Source: Ganoderma boninense (Eukaryota > Basidiomycota > Agaricomycetes > Polyporales > Polyporaceae). Taken from it: a stretch of DNA of 64,000 nucleotides. Location of the stretch: contig CM035314.1 of NCBI GenBank assembly GCA_002900995.3, forward strand, positions 1,356,866 through 1,420,865, written 5' to 3'. Position 1 is the stretch's first letter; every line of letters begins with the position of its first letter. Below the pieces are notes generated by a model, which was not told the origin of the DNA, made no database searches, and was given only the letters and a program-made list of their open reading frames with translations. The translations under genes were made by a program, and so were the position numbers. Of the stretch, positions 31,951-42,408 are shown in pieces.

Positions 31951-32409
31951 TGTTACGACTGGCTGTCGAGTAAGATCAGGGAGGAGGCTTACGAGATGAG
32001 CAAGGGCGTCGACGAGCACTTGTGCAGCGAGAGCGGAGCAGGGCTCGACAGTCAGGCTGGAGACAAGATGTATTGAGTAAGTAACTAATGAGTGAGAATA
32101 CAGCGAGGCTTACCTAGAGACAAGAGGTCAAAACTGAGGTCTCCAGGTAGCAAAGTACAGGTCTTATATACATGTAGCGGACAATGGGAACCGGGGACAA
32201 TAGGTAACTATGGACACGGGAACCAGTGGAAGAACAATGGTATGTAGTACAATGACGACGGGAACAATGGGTGACAGGAGTTATTGTACTGCGAGAACAA
32301 GGGACGGGTTTGCTAAACAACGGAGGACAATAAGGATGACGCGGGAGGCAAACAGTCCAAAAAGGGAAAGAGAGACGCCGGGTAGGTGCCGAGCGTGCCA
32401 TTCATGACA
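31951..32409 (-). repeat. Gypsy-A 5' LTR of copy 2
   Basis: 459 bp. The primer site AGTTTCGACCT (plus strand, 31938-31948) lies just inside. The R start reads AGTTTTGACCT, giving one G-U pair with the primer site. Confidence 0.93.
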
Positions 32410-32579
32410 TAAGCTAGTTGGAGCCTATAATGAAGACGATGTTGTATCTCTATCAGATGTGCTACTGTAACGAAATGAAAAATAGGGTAAGTAGGGGACA
32501 ATGCAATGTATGTACGGTGCAATCGCAGACTTGGAGCGATCAAAACTGCGGGCGCTACAGCACCGACTTCAACACCTTC

Positions 32580-34300
32580 AAGGTTGACTAGGTGTTGAGA
32601 ATGCTGGCCGGCCAGCACGAGGAGTAGACATTGGGCTGAGGACAGGCTCAAGGGATGTTGGGATTGCTCAAAGGACTAACAGAGATATCCTAGTCTCCGG
32701 AAGCCTAGCTTGCACTATCTGCCACTCCCTAGCCTCCTCCAGTTGCCTGAAAATTGTCATCCCATTGGGAAGATGGACGGGGCACCCACCAGCATGGCTA
32801 CAGTGGCTCAAACAAAGCTGCCGGTGACAATCCTTCCAAACCTTGAGGGCGCAGTGTGAATGCTTGTCGGACAAGGTTCGGCATTCTGGTGAAGAGCTGT
32901 GTAAACCAGATAGTGTAGTTGACAATGATGTTCCAGAGGCCTCACTTGACTGGGACAAGGACAAGGATAGGGATGCAGATATGTGGCACACTGGGGAACG
33001 ATGCTTCAGAGCTGCCGTGTTGCACCACCAAAAGTACTGGTAGTGCACCCTGTTGCCAAGGTGGTCAAAGTGCTTGCACTATGCTCTCAGATCAATATGG
33101 GGGGAGGGGGACAACAGGGAGACCTTGAATAGAACTCAGACTTACAATGACGAAGCTCCTCCCAAAATTTCTTGAGATCAGATTTTCACAGACACAGACC
33201 TGAAGGGCTTTGTTGCAAAAGCCGCACAACCAGCCGTGGGTGGGTCAGATGACGGGACCCCAGCAATCAGACATCGCTCACTGTCAATATCAAGGAGGGT
33301 CAAACGCATCCATGGGGGGAGGACACTGCATATCCACTAACCAGGAATGACTTCTGCGAGAGAACAGATGTGAGAGAAATAAGCATGGGTTGTGGAAGGT
33401 GAAGGGGGGAATGAACACACCTTGACCCTCAATGTCTGAGCTATATCAGATATCAAAACATTCTCTTCACAGATGCAAGTTGAGCCTTGAGAATGAGGGA
33501 TCTACCAAGTCATGAATAGCTCCACAAAGATAGGACACAGATGAAATGCACAGATGAATGAGACTCCATGTGAAAGGCTTCCAACCTGAATTGACCTCTA
33601 ATCAGAGCGAGAGTTGAGAAGTTTGAAAAGCAGAGATAGCCAGTGAACAGATGAAGAGTGCTACAGTGGGAAATAACCCAATGAAGCACAGCACGAGTGG
33701 TTGCGCCTTGCCATGAGAGCAGGACTGAAGGGCAGGGATTATGGAGTCCAAGCCCGTGTGGCTCGGTCGAGCATGGTTTGTTGTTGTTGACTTTGTGGCA
33801 CAGATCAGGGCTGCAGATCTGCGGCCTTTGATTGTCACCACGTTCGTGCCCTCTAACCTTCCCCGCTCTCTCCTGCTGCACTCGAGGATGAATGCTCATT
33901 TGAGGTCGATCTATGTCTCATGTGCACATAGTTATCTCCATGTGCAGCCTCCCCATCAAGGTGCCAAATTAGTGTCCCATTTGTGCATAGTTATCTCCTT
34001 GTACAAAGACCGAGAGGTGTTTATATCGACTTTATCAACAACTTGGAAGTATGTGAGTGTTGTTTTGACCTTTTGTCTTCACTAATTCAAACCTCCTCAT
34101 GGCAGATTTCTCCCCTTGAGTGCTCTTTTGTGATAGGGCAAAACCTGACAGTATTTATAAGGACCTGGGCCTTGGAAGGATTGACATTCCTGCTCTAGCA
34201 CTCTCAACCTGTTCAACTAGTGAGTGAGCCGACCCCAAACAGCTCATGTGCATGGACTTGAGCTGATAGGAACTGAACCCTTCTTACTATCCAAATCTAG
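32580..34300. other. Non-repeat sequence, no gene identified
   Basis: No convincing ORF. Both strands carry only short frames with no family resemblance. A GGCCGGCC palindrome (about 32608) is the only local structure noted. Confidence 0.35.
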
Positions 34301-34302
34301 CC

Positions 34303-35049
34303 TTGTCGATGCTGCCGTTCCCATTTCTTCATTCTCGTACATTAAAATGTTGCAATGTGCATCCTACAGATGCTATCCAAATGGGGATCGATCCACTGAC
34401 TCCCTGTGTGCTAGGACCTCATGCTGAATATACTCCTCCAGCATCGAAGTCTTCCTCCTTCGAGACAATGTCTAAGACTACTCAACTACGTCCAAGATCC
34501 CCCCTCTTGGCACCCTTCCCAATGTCCCTTTCCCCTCCTAATGAATCCACTAGTCCATCACCACAAACCTCTATCCACCTTTTGAAGCCCTCTGTCCTAT
34601 CCGGAAGTGGTGGTCACAACCTTGCTCCTAATCTCAAATTTGCTCCCACTAGGCCAGACACGGATTCAGACTCAGACTCAGATTCAGACTCGGATGATGA
34701 GTCAGTTCAGGCCTTGTTTGCTGAAGCCAAAATGTTCCTACACCGCCGCAGTAACCCTGAGCCACGGAGATCCTAGAGTCCCCTTTTTGCAGATGACATG
34801 GTGTCTTTGTTTGATGCGATAGGTGCTAAACAAGCAGCTCTACAAAGATGTTGTCTACAGCGCAAACTAGCAGACTATTCTTCTCCTACTCAAACATCTT
34901 CAGCATGCATGCATCCAGAGACTACAGTTATCTCACACCCTAACGATCCTCCTCCCCACGTAGACGTTCTCCCATCTACTTCACATATCCTATCTTCATC
35001 TTCTGCGCCTCCCTTCCCTTCAGCAACCTCGAGTACCACTCAACACTAG
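34303..35049 (+). pseudogene. Unidentified ORF with one in-frame stop, Ser/Asp repeat
   Basis: One frame is open for 249 codons apart from a single TAG at 34774-34776. It contains a Pro/Ser-rich middle, a (Ser-Asp)5 run encoded by TCAGAC-type hexamers (about 34663-34698), and a C-terminal part starting SPLFADDMVSLFDAIGAKQ. Length, composition and continuity on both sides of the stop suggest a former gene. I do not recognise it. It could also be chance in a long open frame. Confidence 0.3.
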
Positions 35050-36185
35050 CTAAAGTGTGGTATTTTCTATCACTTGTAGACTGTAAGATTCATAGACTGT
35101 TGGTCATAATACATACAATACAACACTGTATGACTTGACATATTGAACGGCTCAATCGAATCTTATGCAAAATCAAATCAGACCAGGCACAACTGAGACA
35201 ACACCAAAATGTTGATAGACTGCACGACCCAAACTTTAGTAGACCCAATTCTTGGTGGCCGCTCTACCTAGCACCCACATCTTTTGCTCAAATGCTATAT
35301 GGGCCATGTATTCCTCCGAGGACGTCCAACAGGGACAGACATCAGACTGTTGAGGTTCTGGCTCGTTGATGTCATAGTGGGTACTGTAGTGAACGAGTCG
35401 ATCTTTAGCGGGAGCTGGAGAGCAGATCAACATGGAAGGGGAGAGCCCAAAAGAGCTGGAGGTACATGGTCACTTGGATGGAGGTGCTCTTGAAGAAGAG
35501 GTGGTAGACTTGAGAACACGATGACCTCATGCAGCCCAACAGCCTCCTCACTGAAGACAATGTTCACAGCAGCAGCGATTGATACAACTTGAGCTGACCC
35601 GTGCCTTTGAACAAGGTGTGTGTAGGCAGGGTTCTTGAGTCTGGGTACAGGAGGAGGTGGGACGACCGTGAAGGCAGATTCCCAGAGCTGGGGTAGAGGG
35701 GGGCAAGGAGCTAGACGAGGAGCTTGACTGCTGGAGACCTGTAATATAGTCACGTGGGACACGTCGAAAGTATTGGGTACACCAAGACCCTGGGTGTTTG
35801 GGGTCTGGTTCTGTACAGGTAGAACACTAGATAGAAGTCAGTCCGTGAACAAATAGGGAGCAGAACAAGATAAGTACAGCGATATAGAATGTGCCAAAGG
35901 AACACAGCTGAGTGTTTTTGACAGGACGAACAGGTAGTAACATAAGATAGGTGTTGCAGGTGTGCAGGCTGAGTAGTTACAGATCTTGTAGACCCATGAG
36001 ATGAGCGACCATTGAAGAAGAGCGAGGCATAGCAGTGATGAGGCAATAAAAACAGGAGAGATGCTTGACAGTATGGTTTGAAAGCCAGAGCCTTTATGGT
36101 GTCCCCAGAATAGGGGGAAGATCAGGACATTTCTAGATGGGGGGTGCACATTGAGAGTGAAATGAAACTACATAGAAGCCCCATC
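35050..36185. other. Sequence with weak minus-strand ORFs only
   Basis: Two minus-strand frames (35762-35427, 111 codons, and 35433-35236, 65 codons) could be exons of one gene (GSAQVVSIAAAVNIVFSEE is protein-like), but neither splice sites nor a family could be confirmed. The rest shows nothing. Confidence 0.25.
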
Positions 36186-36305
36186 CTAATGCTTCGCCTT
36201 GCGCTGCCAGCCAGAAAGAGCCAGACAGGCCTGGGTCCACAGTCCTGCCTTCGTGCATGGCAGGGATGCAACCAGCATCCGCTCAGCCTTGGTCGAGTTC
36301 TTCCA

Positions 36306-36765
36306 TGTCATGAACGGCACGCTCGGCGCCTACCCCGGTGTCTCTCTTTCCCTTTTTGGACTGTTTGCCTCCCGCGTCGTCCTTATTGTCCTCCATTGTT
36401 TAGCAAACCTGTCCCTTGTTCTCGCAGTACAATAACTCCTGTTACCCATTGTTCCCATCGTCATTGTACTACATACCATTGTTCTTCCACTGGTTCCCGT
36501 GTCCATAGTTACCTATTGTCCCCGGTTCCCATTGTCCGTTACATGTATATAAGGCCTGTACTTTGCTACCTGGAGACCTCAGTTTCGACCTCTTGTCTCC
36601 AGGTAAGCCTCGCTGTATTCTCGCTCGTTAGTTACTCGCTCAATACATCTTGTCTCCAGCCTGACTGTCGAGCCCTGCTCCGCTCTCGCTGCACAAGTGC
36701 TCGTCGACGCCCTTGCTCGTCTCGTAAGCCTCCTCCCTGATCTTACTCGACAGCCAGTCGTAACA
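36306..36765 (+). repeat. Gypsy-A 5' LTR of copy 4, with promoter
   Basis: 460 bp, TGTCATGA...CGTAACA. It contains TATATAA (36546-36552), a predicted start of transcription at 36581, the inverted repeat CCTGGAGAC/GTCTCCAGG around it, and an intron-like 57-nt segment GTAAGC...CCAG (36603-36659). Confidence 0.94.
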
Positions 36766-36767
36766 TT

Positions 36768-36778
36768 AGGTCGAAACT
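36768..36778 (+). promoter_or_regulatory. Gypsy-A self-primer binding site
   Basis: AGGTCGAAACT is the exact reverse complement of AGTTTCGACCT at 36581-36591, 29 nt downstream of the TATA box, where the transcript should begin. It lies two bases inside the LTR. This is the Tf1 arrangement, in which the first 11 nt of the RNA fold back and prime minus-strand DNA. No match to a tRNA 3' end starting TGG is present. Confidence 0.82.
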
Positions 36779-37155
36779 TCTACACGAGCACCGGCGTACT
36801 CCCCTTTCTTTCTTTCCCCTCTCGTACGGTACGCACTTTGATCCTCTGTGTTGGCCTAGCATAGTGCGCGCTCTAGTCACACCATCGGACGTGGTCTCGG
36901 CGCAACCTGAGGCTTGCCACTCTCAAGTGGTACAGTACGCGGAAAGCTCCTAACACGAGACCCCGGTACTGACAGAAGTGGTCCGCCTCACGGCGTGGGA
37001 GGCTAGAGAAAGGCGGCGAAACAAAGCCAAGGCAGAACACCCTTGGGCCCGTGTCCCTTGGGCTAAGACACAGCAATAGGCCGAGGAGGCTGAGCAGACA
37101 GTGTTGGATCGTGCACCTGCCGTTTCATTCCTAGGATAAGGAAGCGAGATTCAAC

Positions 37156-38604
37156 GTGGCTTGCCAAGCCTGGGGACACATATTTCACCCCACTGCGGTA
37201 CAGGACGAGTACTGGGACGAAGATAAGCAAGCCTGGTACTACTGCGAGGAGCAACCGTGCCCCCACCGATCACACACATTCACCGATACTCTTGAAACTC
37301 GCGAAGGCATCGCCCCTAGACTCCTCACCACCAAAGAACAGGAAGTCCTAATCCGTGCGAAGATCGCAAACCCACCAGCACCTGCACCTCGAGATCCAGG
37401 ACGCCCCCCAGCTCGTCAGGCGGCGATAGTCGCCACCCAGAACCCCGCGTCCAGACCAGCCTCTCGTCCCCCATCCAAGCCATCTTCACGGGTTCCATCC
37501 CGTGCACCCTCACGTCCAACCAGCCGCAAGCCAACACCTACTGCGACCCCCTCCGGCTCTCCACGTTTGGGAGTAATTCCTCTTCAGACAGCCCTCGAAC
37601 TCGCCCGGCAGCGAGTCACTTCATCCCCCGTTGCCTCGAGCTCTAAACTTCCAAAGGTAGAAGCGAAGCCTGAAGTTAAGCTTGAACCGCAACCCAAACG
37701 AGAAACCATCAATCTTAACACTCCACAACCCTCTTCATCGTCCTCATCCAGCCGATCGTCCTCACCCGTCATGACCACTCTCCCGCCATTCGATGTCTCC
37801 AAACTCCTCTCCCAAATCGCTCCCTCCACATATGATGGAAAAACCGCTCAAGATGGTCTACGCTTCGTGTCTGCGGCCAGGATCTACTACAACACTCTGA
37901 CGACAGCAGCCCCTGGCCTGGACCCCGTCGTCACATGGATGACGGTCCTGAGCAAGCTTACCGAGGGAGCGGCAGACTGGGCAGGGCCTCACATCGTGAC
38001 CCTCGCGACCACGAAAAGTCCTTGGGCAGACTTCAATGCCTTTAAAACGGCCTTCAAGGCCCATTTCTGCGCAGCGGACGACAAGGAAGCTGCCGTCGCT
38101 GAGCTGGTTAAGCTTTGCAAGGCGTACCACAAGGTTGGCACCGTCAAGGAGTACACAGTGCAGTTTAACGCCATCGCGGCCCGGACCAGCTTCAGTGACG
38201 CAGACAAGCGTGAACGGTACCGCGAGGGGTTGCCTCCCAGACTCAAGGACGTCTTCGCTACCACTGCCCACGACATCTCCGACCTCACGAAGATTCAGAA
38301 GGTGGCACTGTCGCTCGACCAGAACCTTGTCACTAGAGAGGAGGAACGCCCGAAGTCGTTTGGATGGAAGAAGAAGGGAGAGAAGGCAGCTGCTACAGGG
38401 AAGAGGCCGTTTACTGGGAACTGCTACAGCTGTGGTCAACCCGGTCACCGCGCCGTCGAATGCCCGAAGCTTAAGGCAGGAGGACAAAAGGCTGCTTCCT
38501 CGTCCACCACGACTACGGAAGTGGCGGCTCTCCAGGCCCAGGTTAAGGCAATGGAGGAAAAGCTGGCGGCCCTTTCGGCCGCTGAAAAGAAGGAGGGTTT
38601 CTGA
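37156..38604 (+). CDS. Gypsy-A Gag (capsid-nucleocapsid), start codon altered
   Basis: The ORF has 482 codons. The N-terminus has a Cys/His patch (WYYCEEQPCPHRSHTF), followed by a Pro/Ser/Arg-rich linker, a capsid-like domain (YDGKTAQDGLRFVSAARIYY to DLTKIQKVALSLDQ, roughly residues 210-390) and one CCHC knuckle (CYSCGQPGHRAVEC, near 425-438). A short coiled-coil-like tail follows (VAALQAQVKAMEEKLAAL). Gag forms the particle and packages RNA. The first codon aligned with the copy 5 ATG is GTG here (and in copies 1 and 3), so initiation either is lost or lies upstream, where an Arg/Lys-rich segment (VRLTAWEARERRRNKAKAEH) is conserved between copies. It ends at the frameshift site. Confidence 0.9.
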   Translation: MACQAWGHIFHPTAVQDEYWDEDKQAWYYCEEQPCPHRSHTFTDTLETREGIAPRLLTTKEQEVLIRAKIANPPAPAPRDPGRPPARQAAIVATQNPASRPASRPPSKPSSRVPSRAPSRPTSRKPTPTATPSGSPRLGVIPLQTALELARQRVTSSPVASSSKLPKVEAKPEVKLEPQPKRETINLNTPQPSSSSSSSRSSSPVMTTLPPFDVSKLLSQIAPSTYDGKTAQDGLRFVSAARIYYNTLTTAAPGLDPVVTWMTVLSKLTEGAADWAGPHIVTLATTKSPWADFNAFKTAFKAHFCAADDKEAAVAELVKLCKAYHKVGTVKEYTVQFNAIAARTSFSDADKRERYREGLPPRLKDVFATTAHDISDLTKIQKVALSLDQNLVTREEERPKSFGWKKKGEKAAATGKRPFTGNCYSCGQPGHRAVECPKLKAGGQKAASSSTTTTEVAALQAQVKAMEEKLAALSAAEKKEGF

Positions 38605-38639
38605 TCAGAGCCGCACTGGACGCTGCGCGTGCCGGCTCT
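38595..38639 (+). promoter_or_regulatory. -1 ribosomal frameshift signal between gag and pol
   Basis: The slippery heptamer G GGT TTC is at 38595-38601 with the gag TGA stop immediately after it (38602-38604). After the spacer TGATC comes a stem AGAGCCGCAC (38607-38616) pairing with GTGC-c-GGCTCT (38629-38639), with one bulged C. Slipping back one base gives GGG TTT CTG ATC and enters an open pol frame. Spacer length (5 nt) and heptamer type fit known -1 sites. Confidence 0.88.
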
Positions 38640-41600
38640 TGTAGTAATAGTCGATTTTCTGTACTGAGTTCCGCGTTTGTATATGAAGTAAATCATAGTG
38701 GCCAACACTTTCATATACCGGTACGGTTGATCGGCAAGCAGCGACATAAGGACATAGTAGCAATGGTAGATAGTGGAGCTACTACTAAGTTTTTACATAG
38801 ACGGTTCATAGAGAAGAACCAGGTTACGACGAGGAAGTTGGCAAGGCCAATTCCTCTGTACAACATAGATGGTACTGAGAACCGTGATGGGACGATCACG
38901 GAGGTCGCCGTGTTGGATATGGCGATTGGAGACCACCGAGAGAAGGTGGTGTTTGTGGTGACAGACATAGGAGAAGAGGATGTGATCATTGGCCTGGACT
39001 GGCTGCGCGAGCACAACCCTGAAGTAGATTGGGAACGTGGCTCGCTGCGCCTATCGAGATGTCCAGAGGCATGTCCGGCTCATCGGAAGGCATCCAAACC
39101 TGTTGAGACCAAAGCGCGTGATACGGAGGTACGGCTTACGGCGCGCAATGGTTCTCGGCGGGTGCGGAAGGCAAAGATGATGGGAAGGATATGCACGGCC
39201 GTAATGGTCGAGGAGGAGGAAGATAGGCCTCCACCACCAGGTTTTCTGCCGGAATGGGATGGCACTGAGGAGTCTCTTCTCAATGCACTGGAAGATGGAC
39301 GACGACTTCGAGGTACCCCCAAGATCTTTGTGTCGGCGAGCTACACGTACTCTCAACAGCTCACTGAACAAGAGTGCCAGAAGAAGGAAGTCCGTCCTGT
39401 CGAAGAGATTGTACCTCCCCAGTACCACGAGTATCTGCGTGTGTTCTCGAAAGAGGCGTCCGAACGTCTACCCGAGCACGGACCCTATGACCACGCTATA
39501 GAACTCGTACCAGATGCTAGGATGGTTCCATCCAAGGTTGTACCCCTGTCGCCCAGCGAGCAGGTTGAGCTTGACAAGTTCCTTAGCGAGAACTTGGCCA
39601 AAGGATATATTCAAGAGTCGAAGTCACCGATGTCGTCACCATTCTTCTTCGTTAAAAAGAAGGATGGCAGCCTACGTCCTGTACAAGACTACCGGCGATT
39701 GAACGACATCACCATTAAGAACCGATACCCGCTGCCGCTGGTGTCGGACTTGATGGATCGACTCAAGAGGGCCAAGTACTTTACAAAGCTTGACATCCGT
39801 TGGGGGTACAACAATGTGCGGATCAAGACCGGTGATGAATGGAAGGCTGCCTTTGTTACCAATCGCGGACTGTTCGAACCGAACGTGATGTACTTCGGAC
39901 TGGCTAACTCGCCCAGTACATTCTCTGCGCTCATGAACGACATCTTCAAGGACCTCATCATACTCGGCAAAATCACTATCTACCTCGACGACATCCTCAT
40001 ATTCACCAACAACATCGAGGAACACCGCACACTGGTGCGTGAGGTCCTGAAGCGTCTGGCGGAGCACGACCTGTTCTGCAAGCCAGAGAAGTGCGAATTC
40101 GAACAGCCCAAGGTTGAGTACCTAGGTGTGCTCGTCTCGGAGAACCGTGTGGAGATGGACCCAGTGAAGGTCAGGGGTATCGCAGAATGGCCTGTCCCTC
40201 AGAACGCCTCAGATGTACGGAAGTTCCGCGGTTTCGCGAATTTCTACAGGCGGTTCATTAAGGACTTCAGCGCAGTATGCAAACCCCTCGACCGCCTCAC
40301 AGGTAGCGCTCCCTGGCAATGGGGTGCCGAAGAGCAATCAGCATTCGACGAGCTCAAACGTCGTTTCACTGAAAGCCCTGTCCTGAGCATGTATCACCCA
40401 GACCGCAAAACCCGCATTGAAGTCGATGCATCCGGGTATGCTACCGGTGCGGTTCTGTCTCAGGAGGGGGAGGACGGCAAATGGCACCCTGTGGCTTTCC
40501 ACTCTGAGTCAATGAGCGATGCGGAACGCAACTACGAGATCTATGACAAGGAGATGCTCGCCATCATCCGTGCCCTGCAGGCCTGGCGCCACTACCTCGA
40601 GGGTCTTCCCAGTGTGTTCGAGATCCAGTTGGACCACAAGAACCTCGAGTACTGGAAAGCCGCGCAAAACCTCACACGTAGGCAGGCACGTTGGGCTCTC
40701 TATCTGTCACGGTTCGACTTTGTCATTGCACACAAGCCAGGCACCTCCAACGGTAGGGCAGATGCGCTGTCGCGCAGGCCTGATCACCAGAAGGATGACG
40801 CCGATGACAACCTGAACCGAGTCATGTTGCAACCCGATCGCTTCGAGTACTGGCAGCCAAGAGAGGGCACATGTCAGTGGTACCAGAGAAGGCATGCTCC
40901 GCCGCATTCGAGAATGTGGAGAGCGTGAGCAGGAGGTCGCAGAGGCACTTCAGCAAGCTCGATAAGCTAGGGCCAGCACGTCTACAGAACGATTTGGTGG
41001 ACTGGAACACAGAACAAGGCCTGCTGCTCTACCGCGGCCGAGTTTATGTCCCCAAAAGACGACGCGCTCCGAGCAGAGATAGTGCGCATTCACCACGACC
41101 TCCGCCTGCTGGACACCCCGGCCAGGCAAAGACGGTGGAGTTGGTTACACGGAACTACTGGTGGCCGGGCATGGCAAAGTTCATTAAGGATTACGTTGAG
41201 ACCTGTGACACTTGTTTGCCATGGCAAGACTTCACATGCGAAGCCACACGGTCCCCTTCAACCCAACGAGATCCCGGACGGCCCAGGCCAAGTAGTTACC
41301 CTGTGACTTCATCACTGGACTGCCGGAGGTGGACGGATACAACGCGCTCCAGCTTATTGCTGATCGGCATGGAAAGATGATTCACCTTATTCCATGCACG
41401 AGGAGATCGACACGGAAAGGACTGCAGACAACTTCATTAGAGAATGGTTCCGCCTACATGGACTCCCGCGTAAGATCATCTCTGATCGGGGGCCCCCAGT
41501 TCTCTAGCAAGCTCTTCCGTGCAATTCCTTAAAGGCCTCGACATAGAAAGTGCATTGTCCCACAGCCTACCACACTCGCAGACGGATGGACAGTCGGAGC

Positions 41601-42390
41601 GATGGAACCAGGAGATAGAGGCGTACCTACGGATGTACTGCTCAAGGCGCCGCGACGATTGGGTCAAGTGGCTGCCAACGGCAGAAATACTGCTTCACTC
41701 GCGCGTACATTCATCCACAGGGTACTCGCCGTTTACCTCATGTACGGCTATGAACCTCAGTTCCACGTTCCAATGCTATCCACCACGGTGCCTACGGCAG
41801 ACAACGAAGAGAGGAGTTGCGGCAAGGCAAGGGAGGATGCGACGTCAGCCTTAACCCTGGCAGCAGAGCGGATGAAGGAGTACTATGATCGCTACGTCTC
41901 CACTGCTCCAGAGTTCAAGGAGGGACAGAAGGTGTGGCTCGACACTAGGAACTTCCGGGTCCCTGGAGTCTCTCGGAAACTGGTGGACCGGTATGCTGGC
42001 CCATACCCTGTCAAGCGCAAAGTGGGAAACTTGGGCTTACAAGCTCAAGCTCCCCAAAGACATGGGACTCCACCCAGTGTTCCACGTGACGCTCCTACAC
42101 CCCACACAAGGAAAGCCAGCTTCCCGGTCGGCATCCCCCTGAACCTGCAGCTCTCGAAGTGGAAGGAGAGGAAGAGTAACGAAGTAGAGGAAGTGTTAGA
42201 GTCGTGTCGGTATGGGCGGTGGAAGAAACTACAGTATCTTGTTTCACTGGAAGGGCTGGGGCCCTGAACACGATAGCTGGGAAGACGTGTCGGATCTAGC
42301 AAATGCGCCGAAAGTGCTGCAAAAGTTTTCATTCGACACATCCCGATGCTCCTGGCCCTCTCAACAAGAAGACTCGATCGTGAGGACACG
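38605..42390 (+). pseudogene. Gypsy-A Pol (protease, RT, RNase H, integrase, chromodomain)
   Basis: From the frameshift site the -1 frame is open to 40928. It covers protease (VDSGATTKFLHRRF at about 38766), an acidic linker, RT (VQDYRRLNDITIKNRYPLPL; active-site IYLDDILIF near 39980) and RNase H (IEVDASGYATGAVLSQ, about 40420). The frame is lost at about 40841, where one C is missing (TTCGAG for TTCCGAG). Beyond this, integrase (HHCC zinc motif, DRGPQFSS-like core, about 40870-41800) and chromodomain (about 42180-42330) are present but scattered over several frames by many one-base indels, mostly in homopolymers. The protein is that of a chromovirus. Whether the indels are real or sequencing errors is open. 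Confidence 0.9.
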
Positions 42391-42408
42391 ATCCTTAAGA
42401 AGGGGTAT

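Larger units (their letters stand above)
27027..32409 (-). mobile_element. Gypsy-A copy 2, complete ends, decayed coding region
   Basis: The element of 5383 bp is flanked by LTRs (27027-27486 and 31951-32409) and by the target duplication TAAGC (27022-27026; 32410-32414). It is about 1.2 kb shorter than copy 4 because the second half of gag and the start of pol are deleted. The purine tract AGGAGGGGGGTAT precedes the 3' LTR. Confidence 0.95.
26760..32574 (-). repeat. Copia-A solo LTR split by Gypsy-A copy 2
   Basis: The two halves (26760-27026 and 32415-32574) join into one 427-bp Copia-A LTR when the Gypsy-A element and one TAAGC repeat are removed. The joined LTR has its own 5-bp target duplication, CCTTC, at 26755-26759 and 32575-32579, so the solo LTR formed first. 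Confidence 0.95.

Noticed and set aside
32606..32617. CTGGCCGGCCAG palindrome, also near 20829
   Set aside because: Short GC palindrome expected by chance in GC-rich sequence; no associated repeat found.
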